Source: Parahoeflea alexandrii
Lineage (GTDB): Bacteria; Pseudomonadota; Alphaproteobacteria; Rhizobiales; Rhizobiaceae
DNA: 64,000 bases
Reading direction: 5' to 3'
Assembly: GCF_027214025.1 (NCBI RefSeq)
Contig: NZ_JAPWHB010000004.1
Location: 248,001 to 312,000 of the forward strand
Part shown: positions 45,048 to 54,200 of the stretch, piece by piece
How the letters are laid out: each line of letters opens with the position of its first letter
Position numbering within the stretch: position 1 is the first letter of the stretch
The notes under the pieces: generated by a model
Told to the model about the DNA's origin: nothing
Seen by the model: only the letters and a program-made list of their open reading frames with translations
Databases searched by the model: none
Program-made: the position numbers and the translations under genes

Positions 45048-46061
45048 ATGGGACGCATCGACACTGGCGCAAAGCCGATTGACGACAAGGCTGTCATCGC
45101 AGCCGCGGAGCAGGCGCTGGCCGATATCTCGGCCATCAGGCAGGCAGTCTCGGATGTCATTTTCGGCCAGGAGAGTGTGGTCGAGCAGACATTGCTGGCC
45201 GTCCTTTCCGGCGGCCATGCGCTTCTCGTCGGGGTCCCGGGTCTCGCCAAGACCAAGCTGGTCACCACCCTCGGCACCGTTCTCGGGCTGAATTCGAACC
45301 GCATCCAGTTCACCCCCGACCTGATGCCCTCCGATATTCTCGGCTCGGAAGTTATGGACCAGGACGAAAAGGGCCGCCGCTCCTTCCGCTTCGTTCCCGG
45401 CCCGGTATTCACGCAATTGCTGATGGCTGATGAAATCAACCGTGCCTCGCCGCGCACCCAGTCCGCGCTTCTGCAGGCCATGCAGGAGTATCATGTCACC
45501 GTCGCCGGCGCTGCCCACGACCTGCCGCGTCCCTTCCACGTGCTGGCGACGCAGAACCCGCTCGAGCAGGAAGGCACCTATCCGCTGCCCGAGGCACAGC
45601 TCGACCGCTTCCTCATGCAGGTTGACGTGCCTTACCCCGAAATGGCTGCCGAACGCCGCATCCTGCTCGAAACCACCGGAGCCCAGGAGGCCTCGGCCCG
45701 GCCCGCCGTCACCATGGAGCGATTGACGCAGATCCAGGCGCTGATCCGCCAGATGCCGGTGCCTGAATCGGTGGTCGACGCGATCCTCGAGCTCGTCCGC
45801 GCCGCCCGTCCCGGTCATGGCAATTCGAAGATCGACGAAACCGTCTCCTGGGGCCCCGGCCCGCGCGCCGGCCAGGCGATGATGCTCTGCGCCCGCGCCC
45901 GCGCGCTTTACGACGGCAGGCTCGCTCCCTCGGTCGACGATGTCCGCGCACTGGCCGAGCCGATCCTGCAGCACCGCATGGCCCTGACCTTCTCAGCCCG
46001 CGCCGAAGGGATCGGCATCCGCGACGTCATTGCCGGTCTCGTAACCCCGAAAGCCGGGTGA
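45048..46061 (+). CDS. MoxR-family AAA+ ATPase
   Basis: This 337-residue AAA+ protein has Walker A GVPGLAKTKL, Walker B LLMADEINRASPRTQSALLQAMQE and sensor-1 FHVLATQNPLEQEGTYPLPEAQLDRF. MoxR ATPases act as chaperones for VWA-domain complexes. It heads a four-gene cluster with DUF58, DUF4159 and VWA membrane proteins; the DUF58 gene starts 5 bp later. GGAG precedes the ATG. The client complex is unknown. Confidence 0.94.
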   Translation: MGRIDTGAKPIDDKAVIAAAEQALADISAIRQAVSDVIFGQESVVEQTLLAVLSGGHALLVGVPGLAKTKLVTTLGTVLGLNSNRIQFTPDLMPSDILGSEVMDQDEKGRRSFRFVPGPVFTQLLMADEINRASPRTQSALLQAMQEYHVTVAGAAHDLPRPFHVLATQNPLEQEGTYPLPEAQLDRFLMQVDVPYPEMAAERRILLETTGAQEASARPAVTMERLTQIQALIRQMPVPESVVDAILELVRAARPGHGNSKIDETVSWGPGPRAGQAMMLCARARALYDGRLAPSVDDVRALAEPILQHRMALTFSARAEGIGIRDVIAGLVTPKAG

Positions 46062-46065
46062 GCCG

Positions 46066-46983
46066 ATGGCCCCGATCGGCCAGCTGACCCGACCGACCGA
46101 GCGGCTCGACGTCCTTGCCCGCGCCCGCCAGCGCGCGGCGCTTCTGCCCGATTGCCTGGCCGAGGCGCGGCGCGTCGCCAACACCGTGATTGCCGGCTGG
46201 CACGGCCGCCGCAAACGCGGCATCGGCGAAACCTTCTGGCAGTTCAGGCCCTATGTCGACGGTGAATCGCTCTCGCGCATCGACTGGCGCCGCTCGGCGC
46301 GCGATGACAATCTCTATGTCCGCGACCGCGAGTGGGAAGCCGCCCACACCATCTGGCTGTGGGCCGACCAGTCGCCCTCGATGCTCTACAAGTCCGACGT
46401 CGCCATCGTCTCCAAGGAGAGCCGCGCGCTGGTGCTGATGCTGGCACTGGCCGAAATCCTCTCGCGATCAGGCGAACGCATCGGCTGTCCCGGCGTCATG
46501 GAACCTGTCGCCTCCAGGAATGCCGCCGAGCGGCTGGCGCTGGCGCTGGCCCACGCCCCGGTCCAGACCAGGTTGCCCGATCTCGGTCGGATCGGCCGGA
46601 TGAGCGATGTTGTCCTGATCGGTGATTTCCTCGATGCCGACGAAACCCTGGACAACTGCATTGGTCCCGCGGCCCGGCGCGGTGTGCGCGGACATGTCAT
46701 CGAGGTCGCCGATCCAGCCGAAGAGACATTTCCCTATTCCGGACGCACCGAATTCCGCGATCCGGAAACCGGCCAGAAACTGGTCGCCGGACGCGCCGAA
46801 ACCATTGCTGCCGATTACCGCAAGGAATGGATCGCCCGCCGCGAGTCCCTGGCGCAGGGCGTGCGAAAGATGGGCTGGAGCTTTCTTGCCCACCGCACCG
46901 ACCGGCTGGCCTCCGAAGCGCTTGCCGCGGCGCACGGCCATCTGTCGGGCATTCCGGCAACCAAGAAGGCGGCATTCTCATGA
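46066..46983 (+). CDS. DUF58 protein
   Basis: This 305-residue protein has the DUF58 signature GIGETFWQFRPYVDGESLSRIDWRRSARDDNLYVRDREWE and a VWA-like segment WADQSPSM (DxSxS-like). It normally partners MoxR. No membrane segment is obvious, unlike many DUF58 proteins with an N-terminal anchor. The stop overlaps the next start as ATGA. Confidence 0.92.
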   Translation: MAPIGQLTRPTERLDVLARARQRAALLPDCLAEARRVANTVIAGWHGRRKRGIGETFWQFRPYVDGESLSRIDWRRSARDDNLYVRDREWEAAHTIWLWADQSPSMLYKSDVAIVSKESRALVLMLALAEILSRSGERIGCPGVMEPVASRNAAERLALALAHAPVQTRLPDLGRIGRMSDVVLIGDFLDADETLDNCIGPAARRGVRGHVIEVADPAEETFPYSGRTEFRDPETGQKLVAGRAETIAADYRKEWIARRESLAQGVRKMGWSFLAHRTDRLASEALAAAHGHLSGIPATKKAAFS

Positions 46984-49787
46984 TGGCAGGCCTTCCATTT
47001 GCCTTCGGCGCGCCGGCGATCCTGTTCGGGCTCCTGGCCCTGCCGGTGATCTGGTGGCTGTTACGCCTGACCCCGCCGCGCCCGCAGGCCGAACCCTTTG
47101 CGCCGCTCGCCATCCTTGCCCGCGTCCTCAAGCCCGAGGAGACCCCGTCGCGCAGCCCCTGGTGGCTGACTGCGCTGCGCCTGCTGATCGCGGCACTGAT
47201 CATCCTGGCGCTGGCCGAACCGGTGCTCAATCCGCACGACCGTGGACTGTCGTCGGACGGCCCGCTGGCGCTGGTCATCGACAATGGCTGGGCCAGCGCA
47301 CCCGACTGGGACGCACGGGTGGAGGCCGCGGAGATGCTGATCAACGAGGCCGAGGATCTCGACATCCCGGTCGCCATTGTCTTCACCGCCAACCGCCGCC
47401 ACGACGCCACGCCGGCCACTTTCGAGCGGGCGCGCGACCAGTTGCGCGCGGCCAGGCCGCAACCACTGCGCCCGGAACGAGCCGCATCCGTGACCGCACT
47501 TGTCGCGGCACTCGGCCAGACCCGCCCCGGCACCATTGCCTATGTCACCGATGGCATCGAGACAGCAGACGCCGCAGACGCTCTCAACCGCCTCTCCGCG
47601 CTCGAAGCCTCCGCTGTCCGGATCATCGGAGCAACGGAAGCCAAAGCCCTGGCGCTGACCGGGGCCGACAATGGCGCCGAAGCGCTCACCGTCACCGCGA
47701 GCCGTCTCGACGCAGCACAAGAAGAGAGCTTCGGCCTCAGAGCCAGCGACAGCAAGGGCCGCGAGATCGCGGCCGGCGAGATCCGTTTCGAGGCTGGCGC
47801 CGCGGAAGCCACCGGGACCATCTCTGCTCCCTTCGAGATCCGCAACGACATCGCCCGTCTCGACGTGACCGGGATCGACACCGCGGGCTCGGTCCGCCTG
47901 CTCGACGACAGCTTCCGCCGCCGCCGCGTGGCGCTGATCTCCGGGGAAGCCGCCGACATTGCCCAGCCGCTGCTCTCGCCGCTCTACTACATCAATCGCG
48001 CGCTCTCCCCCTATGCCGACCTGATCGAGGCCGACAGCGAGGAAATGTCCGCGTCCATCCCCAAGCTGCTGGCGCAGTCTCCGGCCGTGATCGTCATGTC
48101 CGACATCGGCACCCTGCCCGACGATGTCAGCACGTCGCTCAGTGAATGGGTCGACCGCGGCGGAACGCTGATCCGCTTCGCCGGCCCTCGCCTTGCCGCG
48201 GCTCCTGCAGACAGCAGGCTCCTGCCCGTGCTGTTGCGCAAGGGCGAACGCGAGCTCGGCGGCGCGCTCTCCTGGATCGAGCCGCAGCCGCTCGCCGACT
48301 ACCCCGCAACCGGCCCGTTTGCCGGCCTGCCGACGCCGCGTGACATCACCGTGCGCCGCCAGGTCCTCGCCGAGCCAACCTCCGATCTGGCCGCGCGCAC
48401 CTGGGCAAGCCTTGCCGACGGCACACCGCTGGTCACCGCGGCCGATCGCGGCGCGGGGCGGATCGTGCTGTTCCATGTCACCGCCGAGGCAAGCTGGTCC
48501 AACCTGCCGATCTCGGGCCACTTCGTCGACATGCTGCGCCGCGTCGTGCAGCTCTCCCGCGCCGTCGCCGGCGGCGGCGAGGCCGGATCCGGCATCCTGC
48601 CGCCCTGGCGGCTGCTCGACGCCAACGCGGCCCTGCTTCCGGCAAGCGGCGACGCCAGGCCGCTCGACCTGACCGGCGGCAAGGTGCCGGCGGCAGGCCC
48701 CGACAATCCGCCGGGCCTCTATGGCGGCGAGGACGGGTTTGTCGCGCTCAACCTGTTCAATTCCGGCGAAACCCTCGCACCGATCGCAATCCCGGAGTTC
48801 GAGGTGCCGGTCACCCGCTCGGCGATCACTGGCGACAGCGCCGTCGATTTCAGGCCCTGGCTGTTTGCAGCCGCACTGATCGCCCTGCTGGCCGATACGC
48901 TCATTGTGCTGGTGCTGAACGGCGCCTTCCGCCGCCGCGGCGTCAGGCCGTCTTCCGCGACCGCGATGATCCTGGTCGCCGGCCTTTCGCTGGCGGTGTT
49001 CGCCGCACCCGGATCCGGCCATGCCCAGGACTCCCAGCCCGGCGATGCCGATCTGCTCGAAAGCCTCGACCGGACCCGCCTCGCCTATGTCATCACCGGT
49101 GATGACGAGACCGACAACATCAGCAGGCTCGGTCTCGACAGCCTGTCGCGCTATCTCTTCAGCCGCACCGCGCTGGAACCGGGAACGGCCGTCGGCGTCG
49201 ACATCGAGACCGACCAGCTGGCACTCTATCCGCTGATCTACTGGCCGATGAGCGAGGATGCCGACATGCCGTCGCCAGGCGCCATCAGCCGCATCGACGC
49301 CTACATGAAGAGCGGCGGCACGGTGCTGTTCGACACCCGCGACCGGATCGTCGACCTCGGCGGCGGTTCAAGCGTGCTGACCCTGAGATTGCAGCAGATC
49401 CTCGCCAATCTCGACATTCCGCCGCTTGAACCCGTCCCGGCCGATCACGTGCTGACCAAGTCCTTTTTCCTGCTCGACACGTTTCCGGGCCGCTATTCCG
49501 ACGGTCCGCTCTGGGTGGAAGCCATCCCGGAGACCGACAACCCGGCAGAGCGCCCGGCGCGCACCGGCGACGGCGTGTCCTCGATCCTGATCACCGGCAA
49601 CGACATGGCCGCCGCCTGGGCCGTGGACGAGCAGGGCTTCCCGATGTTCTCGACCGTTCCGCCCGATCCCTGGCAGCGCGAATATGCCTTCCGTGCCGGC
49701 GTCAACATCGTCATGTACATGCTGACCGGCAACTACAAGGCGGACCAGGTTCACATCCCCGCCCTTCTCGAACGATTGGGGCAATGA
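46980..49787 (+). CDS. BatA-like / DUF4159 large membrane protein
   Basis: This 935-residue protein has a BatA-type N-terminus with two membrane helices (about 8-28 and 55-76), a degenerate VWA domain (LALVIDNGWASAPDWDARVEAAEMLINEA, lacking DxSxS), a middle region, a further helix pair at about 625-675 and a C-terminal DUF4159 domain (about 700-930, ALYPLIYWPMSEDADMPSP). It probably forms the scaffold of a periplasmic MoxR-linked complex. It is followed by the next gene after 1 bp. Confidence 0.88.
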   Translation: MMAGLPFAFGAPAILFGLLALPVIWWLLRLTPPRPQAEPFAPLAILARVLKPEETPSRSPWWLTALRLLIAALIILALAEPVLNPHDRGLSSDGPLALVIDNGWASAPDWDARVEAAEMLINEAEDLDIPVAIVFTANRRHDATPATFERARDQLRAARPQPLRPERAASVTALVAALGQTRPGTIAYVTDGIETADAADALNRLSALEASAVRIIGATEAKALALTGADNGAEALTVTASRLDAAQEESFGLRASDSKGREIAAGEIRFEAGAAEATGTISAPFEIRNDIARLDVTGIDTAGSVRLLDDSFRRRRVALISGEAADIAQPLLSPLYYINRALSPYADLIEADSEEMSASIPKLLAQSPAVIVMSDIGTLPDDVSTSLSEWVDRGGTLIRFAGPRLAAAPADSRLLPVLLRKGERELGGALSWIEPQPLADYPATGPFAGLPTPRDITVRRQVLAEPTSDLAARTWASLADGTPLVTAADRGAGRIVLFHVTAEASWSNLPISGHFVDMLRRVVQLSRAVAGGGEAGSGILPPWRLLDANAALLPASGDARPLDLTGGKVPAAGPDNPPGLYGGEDGFVALNLFNSGETLAPIAIPEFEVPVTRSAITGDSAVDFRPWLFAAALIALLADTLIVLVLNGAFRRRGVRPSSATAMILVAGLSLAVFAAPGSGHAQDSQPGDADLLESLDRTRLAYVITGDDETDNISRLGLDSLSRYLFSRTALEPGTAVGVDIETDQLALYPLIYWPMSEDADMPSPGAISRIDAYMKSGGTVLFDTRDRIVDLGGGSSVLTLRLQQILANLDIPPLEPVPADHVLTKSFFLLDTFPGRYSDGPLWVEAIPETDNPAERPARTGDGVSSILITGNDMAAAWAVDEQGFPMFSTVPPDPWQREYAFRAGVNIVMYMLTGNYKADQVHIPALLERLGQ

Positions 49788-49788
49788 G

Positions 49789-51852
49789 ATGAGCCTGGCG
49801 TTTGACCCGTTCCTGCCGCTGCCGGCGATCCTGGCCATTGCCCTCGTGGCGCTGTTGCTGGTCGGTTGGGCCATTGCCAAGCGGATGCGCGGAGCCGCGC
49901 TTCGCGCGCTGGCGCTCGCCGCCCTCGTGCTGGCGCTGGCCAACCCCGTCGCCAATTTCGAGGACCGTGAACCGGTCTCGAGCGTGGTCGCCATCGTTGT
50001 CGACCGCAGCCCGAGCCAGATGAATGCCGACCGCACCGCCCGCACCGACGCGGCGCTGAAGGCGCTAACCGAGCGGATCGCCCGCTACCCGGCCTTCGAA
50101 ACCCGCATCATTGAGGCCGCCACCGACCCCGACGCGCAGTCGCCCTCCACCCGCCTGTTCGAGGCGCTGGCGTCGGGCATCCGCGATGTGCCGAGTTCCC
50201 GGCTTGCCGGTGCGGTGATGATCACCGACGGGCAGGTCCACGACGTGCCCGGCTCCCTCTCCGCACTCGGTCTCGATGCACCGCTGCACGGCCTGATCGT
50301 CGGCGATGCTGACGAGCGGGACCGGCGGGTCGACATCGTCCGCAGCCCCCGCTTCGGCATCGTCGGCGAAGACCAGGAAATCGTCTACCGTGTCAGCGAG
50401 GATGGCGCCGCCTCGCCCGGCGGCCCGGTCAATGTCACCGTCCGGGTGAACGGCGAGGAGATCGCGACGGAAACTGCCAATGCCGGCGAGGAAACCCCGT
50501 TCTATCTCAACCTGCCGCGCGGCGGCGAGAACATCGTCGAGTTCTCCGTCGACGATCTGGATGGAGAAGTCACCACCGCCAACAACCACACCGTCACGCT
50601 GATCGAGGGGATTCGCGAAAACCTGCGGGTGCTGCTGGTTTCCGGCGCGCCGCATGCCGGCGAGCGCGCCTGGCGCAACCTGCTCAAGTCCGACGCTTCG
50701 GTCGATCTGGTGCATTTCACCATCCTGCGCCCGCCGGAAAAGCAGGACGGCACGCCGATCTCCGAACTCTCGCTGATCGCCTTCCCGACGCGCGAGCTGT
50801 TTGTCGAGAAGATCGACGAATTCGACCTGATCATCTTCGACCGTTACCAGAACCGTGGCGTGCTGCCGGTGCTCTATTACGACTACATCGCCCGTTATGT
50901 CGAAGATGGCGGCGCGCTTCTGGTTGCCGCGGGTCCGGAACTCTCCGGAGTGGAATCGATCGCCGAAACCCCGCTGGCGCCGGCTCTTCCGGCCATGCCG
51001 ACCGGTGCGGTAACGGACGCGGGCTACTATCCGCGGCTGTCGAACGATGGCCGGCGCCACCCGGTCACCCGCGCCCTGCCCGGCGGCCTGAACGAGCCGC
51101 CCGATTGGGGCCGCTGGTTCCGCACCGTAGGCGTTCGCGACACTGCGGGTGACGTGGTCATGCGCGGTGCCGACAACGAGCCGCTGCTGGTGCTCAACCG
51201 CTATGGCGAAGGCCGCGTGGCGATGCTCCTGTCCGATCACGGATGGCTCTGGGCGCGTGGGTTCGAAGGCGGCGGACCGCATGTCTCGCTCTACCGGCGC
51301 ATCGCCCACTGGCTGATGAAGGAGCCGTCGCTCGAGGAAGAAGCCCTGCGCGCCGCCGCCACTGGCCGCACGCTGGTGATCGAACGGCAGACCATGGGCG
51401 ACACCACCGACCCGGCCACCATCGAGCTTCCCTCGGGCGAGACCCGGGAGGTGATCCTCGCGCCGGCCGGTGACGGATTGTTCCGCTCCGAAATGGTTCT
51501 CGATCAGCCCGGCCTGGTGGAAGTCACCTCGGGCGATCTGCGCGCGCTCGCCCATGTCGGCGCTGTCGACGCACCCGAGTTCCGGGCGACCGTTTCCACC
51601 ACCGATGTGATTGCGCCGCTGTCGGCGGAAAGCGGCGGGCTGACGCGACGCGTCAATGCCACGGCCAGCGATCTGCCGCAGATCCTGCCGACGCGGTCCG
51701 CGCGCATCGATGCCGGCGAGCGCATGGGGCTGCGCGCCAGCAACGAAAGCGTGCTCAAGGGTGTGCGGTCGGTGCCGCTGTTTGGCGGGTTTCTGGGTCT
51801 TGCGCTGATGATCCTGGCGCTCGGCGCAACCTGGTTCCGCGAGGGTCGCTGA
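49789..51852 (+). CDS. VWA/glutamine-amidotransferase-like membrane protein
   Basis: This 687-residue protein has two N-terminal membrane helices (about 12-30 and 38-55), a VWA-like domain with an intact MIDAS motif VVDRSPSQM, a beta-rich section, and a large class I amidotransferase-like fold (about 280-470) lacking an obvious catalytic Cys. A C-terminal helix (about 665-682) anchors it. It is the metal-competent VWA partner in the MoxR cluster. The function is unknown; envelope stress or complex assembly are the usual suggestions. Confidence 0.85.
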   Translation: MSLAFDPFLPLPAILAIALVALLLVGWAIAKRMRGAALRALALAALVLALANPVANFEDREPVSSVVAIVVDRSPSQMNADRTARTDAALKALTERIARYPAFETRIIEAATDPDAQSPSTRLFEALASGIRDVPSSRLAGAVMITDGQVHDVPGSLSALGLDAPLHGLIVGDADERDRRVDIVRSPRFGIVGEDQEIVYRVSEDGAASPGGPVNVTVRVNGEEIATETANAGEETPFYLNLPRGGENIVEFSVDDLDGEVTTANNHTVTLIEGIRENLRVLLVSGAPHAGERAWRNLLKSDASVDLVHFTILRPPEKQDGTPISELSLIAFPTRELFVEKIDEFDLIIFDRYQNRGVLPVLYYDYIARYVEDGGALLVAAGPELSGVESIAETPLAPALPAMPTGAVTDAGYYPRLSNDGRRHPVTRALPGGLNEPPDWGRWFRTVGVRDTAGDVVMRGADNEPLLVLNRYGEGRVAMLLSDHGWLWARGFEGGGPHVSLYRRIAHWLMKEPSLEEEALRAAATGRTLVIERQTMGDTTDPATIELPSGETREVILAPAGDGLFRSEMVLDQPGLVEVTSGDLRALAHVGAVDAPEFRATVSTTDVIAPLSAESGGLTRRVNATASDLPQILPTRSARIDAGERMGLRASNESVLKGVRSVPLFGGFLGLALMILALGATWFREGR

Positions 51853-51910
51853 TCCTCGCGGCAGTTGGGTAGTCCATTTGTCTGGAGAGCTGTCAGGTGG
51901 CTAAAGTCAC

Positions 51911-53401
51911 TCAGCTTGCCTTGGAGAGCTCCTCGCCGACGAAATAGCTCATCTGGTCCTCGGCCCAGGCCTTGATGCCGTAGCGCTTGACGGTTTCGCG
52001 CAGCATCTTCATCCGTTGACGCCGCTCTTCTTCCGGCATGGCCAGCGCCTGCTCGATCGCCGTGTCCATCGACCGGTGGGAGAACGGATTGGTGATGACG
52101 GCGGACGACAGTTCGACCGCCGCGCCTGCGAATTCCGAAAGCACCAGCACCCCGTCGCCATCGGTGCGGGCCGCCGCATACTCCTTGCAGACAAGGTTCA
52201 TGCCATCGGCCAGCGGCGTGATCCAGCAGACGTCGGCCAGCTGATAATAGGCAATCAGGTCCTTGAATGGGATCGCGGTGGAAATCAGCGCCACCGGCTG
52301 CCATTCGAACGAGCCGAAGGTCCCGTTGATCCGGCCGGCGACCTGCTCGATCTCGCTCTGGATCTCCTCATAGGCCGCCATGTTGCGGTTGGCGCCGACG
52401 GAGACGTGCATGAGACGGACCTTGCCGTGCAGTTCGGGATGCGTCTGCAACAGCCGTTCGTAGCTCTCGAGCTGCTGCACCCCGCCCTTGGTGTAGTCGG
52501 TGCGTCCGACCGAGAGGATCAGCTTGCAATCTCCGAGCTCGGAGCGGATGGCGACGGCGCTCTCACGGGTCTCCTCGCAAGCGGCGCGTTCCTGGATGTA
52601 ATCCCAGTCGATGCCCACCGGCGCGCTGGAAATCCGGATTTCGCGTCCCTGGTACATCACCGCCTCGGGAACGCGCCGGTCCGACAGGGCCGTACCCTCC
52701 CAGACAAAATCGGGGTTCACGTCCTTCCGCTTTACCGGCCCGACTTCGAGCAGGCTTTGCGCGACATGGACAAAATTGACCGCATAGCGCGGGACGTGGA
52801 ATCCAACCACGTCGCAGGCAAGCAGGCTGTCGACGATCTCGCGACGCCAGGGCAAAACGTTGAACATGTCGGCGGCGGGGAAAGGGGTGTGGTGGAAGAA
52901 GGAGATCTTCACATCGGGTCTGAGTTTCCTCAGGTATCCGGGCACCAGCCACAGATTGTAGTCGTGCACCCAGACCACGGCGCCGGGCGCGGCCTCCGCG
53001 GCGGCGGCCTCGGCGAAGGCCCAGTTGACTTCACGAAAGGTCGGCCAGTCGACCGGGTCGTAATTGTAGCGTTCCTTGAACGAATGCAGGATCGGCCAGA
53101 ACGCTTCCTTCGAGGTGACATGGTAGAAGCTCGACACCTGGTCCGGCGTCAGCGGCAGCCGGGTGACCGAGTACTTGCCGTAGCTGTCCTCGATCTCGAT
53201 GACGCGTTCGAAATCCGGGTTGGCAGCGTCGTCGGCCAGCTTCCAGGCGACCCATGCGCCCTTTTCAACCCGCCCGAAAAACCCCTTCAGCGTCGGGACG
53301 ATGCCGTTCGGGCTTTTGTTTTCTCTGAAAACGATCTTTCCGTTTTCTTCGACTTCCTCGTAGGGTTGGCGGTGATAAACGATGACAAGATCGCTGGCCA
53401 T
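51911..53401 (-). CDS. ggpS: Glucosylglycerol-phosphate synthase
   Basis: This 496-residue GT-B glycosyltransferase of the GT20 family joins ADP-glucose and glycerol 3-phosphate to glucosylglycerol phosphate, a step in compatible-solute synthesis. The N-terminus LVIVYHRQPYEEVEENGKIV followed by SPNGIVPTLKGFF closely resembles cyanobacterial GgpS and not OtsA (which begins LVVVSNRV-like). Other blocks are FFHHTPFPAADMFNVLPW, SVGRTDYTKG and PLADGMNLVCKEY. It starts 4 bp after the HAD phosphatase gene, itself coupled to gpsA. Trehalose-phosphate synthase is the alternative; the gene context favours GgpS. Confidence 0.88.
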   Translation of the reverse strand: MASDLVIVYHRQPYEEVEENGKIVFRENKSPNGIVPTLKGFFGRVEKGAWVAWKLADDAANPDFERVIEIEDSYGKYSVTRLPLTPDQVSSFYHVTSKEAFWPILHSFKERYNYDPVDWPTFREVNWAFAEAAAAEAAPGAVVWVHDYNLWLVPGYLRKLRPDVKISFFHHTPFPAADMFNVLPWRREIVDSLLACDVVGFHVPRYAVNFVHVAQSLLEVGPVKRKDVNPDFVWEGTALSDRRVPEAVMYQGREIRISSAPVGIDWDYIQERAACEETRESAVAIRSELGDCKLILSVGRTDYTKGGVQQLESYERLLQTHPELHGKVRLMHVSVGANRNMAAYEEIQSEIEQVAGRINGTFGSFEWQPVALISTAIPFKDLIAYYQLADVCWITPLADGMNLVCKEYAAARTDGDGVLVLSEFAGAAVELSSAVITNPFSHRSMDTAIEQALAMPEEERRQRMKMLRETVKRYGIKAWAEDQMSYFVGEELSKAS

Positions 53402-53405
53402 GTAG

Positions 53406-54200
53406 TCAGTATCCTTTTGGTAGATCGTGCATATCGAACGCACGAATAGCCTCCAGTATGCCCGCCGCGCCATGCGCCTGCGCCATATGAAGGTGCTCGA
53501 GATGATGAACGCGCTCGACGAGAGAAGGTTCCGAATTCCCCACCGCGACGGCCGGCAGGCCGCATTCGAGCATGGAAAGATCGTTGAGCGTGTCGCCGGC
53601 GCACAGAACCCGGCCCGGATCGAGCTCCAGGTAATCCACCAGCCTCCTGAGCGACGGTCCCTTGCTCACGCCATCGGGCAGCACATCGAAGAACCGGTTG
53701 TCGGAAATCAGCCATTGGTGCCCCATCTCCTCGACGATCGAACAGGCGGACCGGTCGAACGTCTCGTGGTCGAGATCGTAGCTGACGCGGTAGCGGAAAT
53801 CGGTCGGCTGCAGCCTCAGCCCCGGGTGGCCGTCGAGCCTGGAGCGGACGTTCTCGCCCGCGTCGTCCCAGCGCGCCGCGATCTCCTCTTCGAGATGCAG
53901 GATCGGCGCCACGCCGTCCGAGGGCGACACCGTGGCGATCGTCGTTCCCACGTCGCCCACCGCATATTCGGGCCAGGGCACGCCATTGCTCGAACACAGC
54001 TCGCCGATGAATTCCGGGTCGCGGCCGGTGACGAAGATCAGGCCCACGGTCTCGCGATTGGCCTCGATCCAGTCGTAGAGCTTCCGGCGATCCTCGTCGC
54101 TCCCGCCCAGGAAGGTTCCGTCGAGATCGGTCGCCAGCACGAATTGCCGGTCCTTCAGAGCTGCCGGTTTCGGGGCCGCCTCGGGCGCTTGAATGGTCAT
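53406..54200 (-). CDS. HAD phosphatase, probable glucosylglycerol-phosphate phosphatase
   Basis: This 264-residue protein of the Cof/sucrose-phosphatase HAD branch has motif I ATDLDGTFLGG, motif II FVTGRD, a Lys in DGVSKGPSLRRL and motif IV CAGDTLNDLSML. Its cap domain sits between motifs II and III. It overlaps the gpsA stop as ATGA and is followed 4 bp later by ggpS, so it most likely removes phosphate from glucosylglycerol phosphate. It is not related in sequence to the cyanobacterial GgpP (StpA) by eye. Function is inferred from context. Confidence 0.85.
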   Translation of the reverse strand: MTIQAPEAAPKPAALKDRQFVLATDLDGTFLGGSDEDRRKLYDWIEANRETVGLIFVTGRDPEFIGELCSSNGVPWPEYAVGDVGTTIATVSPSDGVAPILHLEEEIAARWDDAGENVRSRLDGHPGLRLQPTDFRYRVSYDLDHETFDRSACSIVEEMGHQWLISDNRFFDVLPDGVSKGPSLRRLVDYLELDPGRVLCAGDTLNDLSMLECGLPAVAVGNSEPSLVERVHHLEHLHMAQAHGAAGILEAIRAFDMHDLPKGY

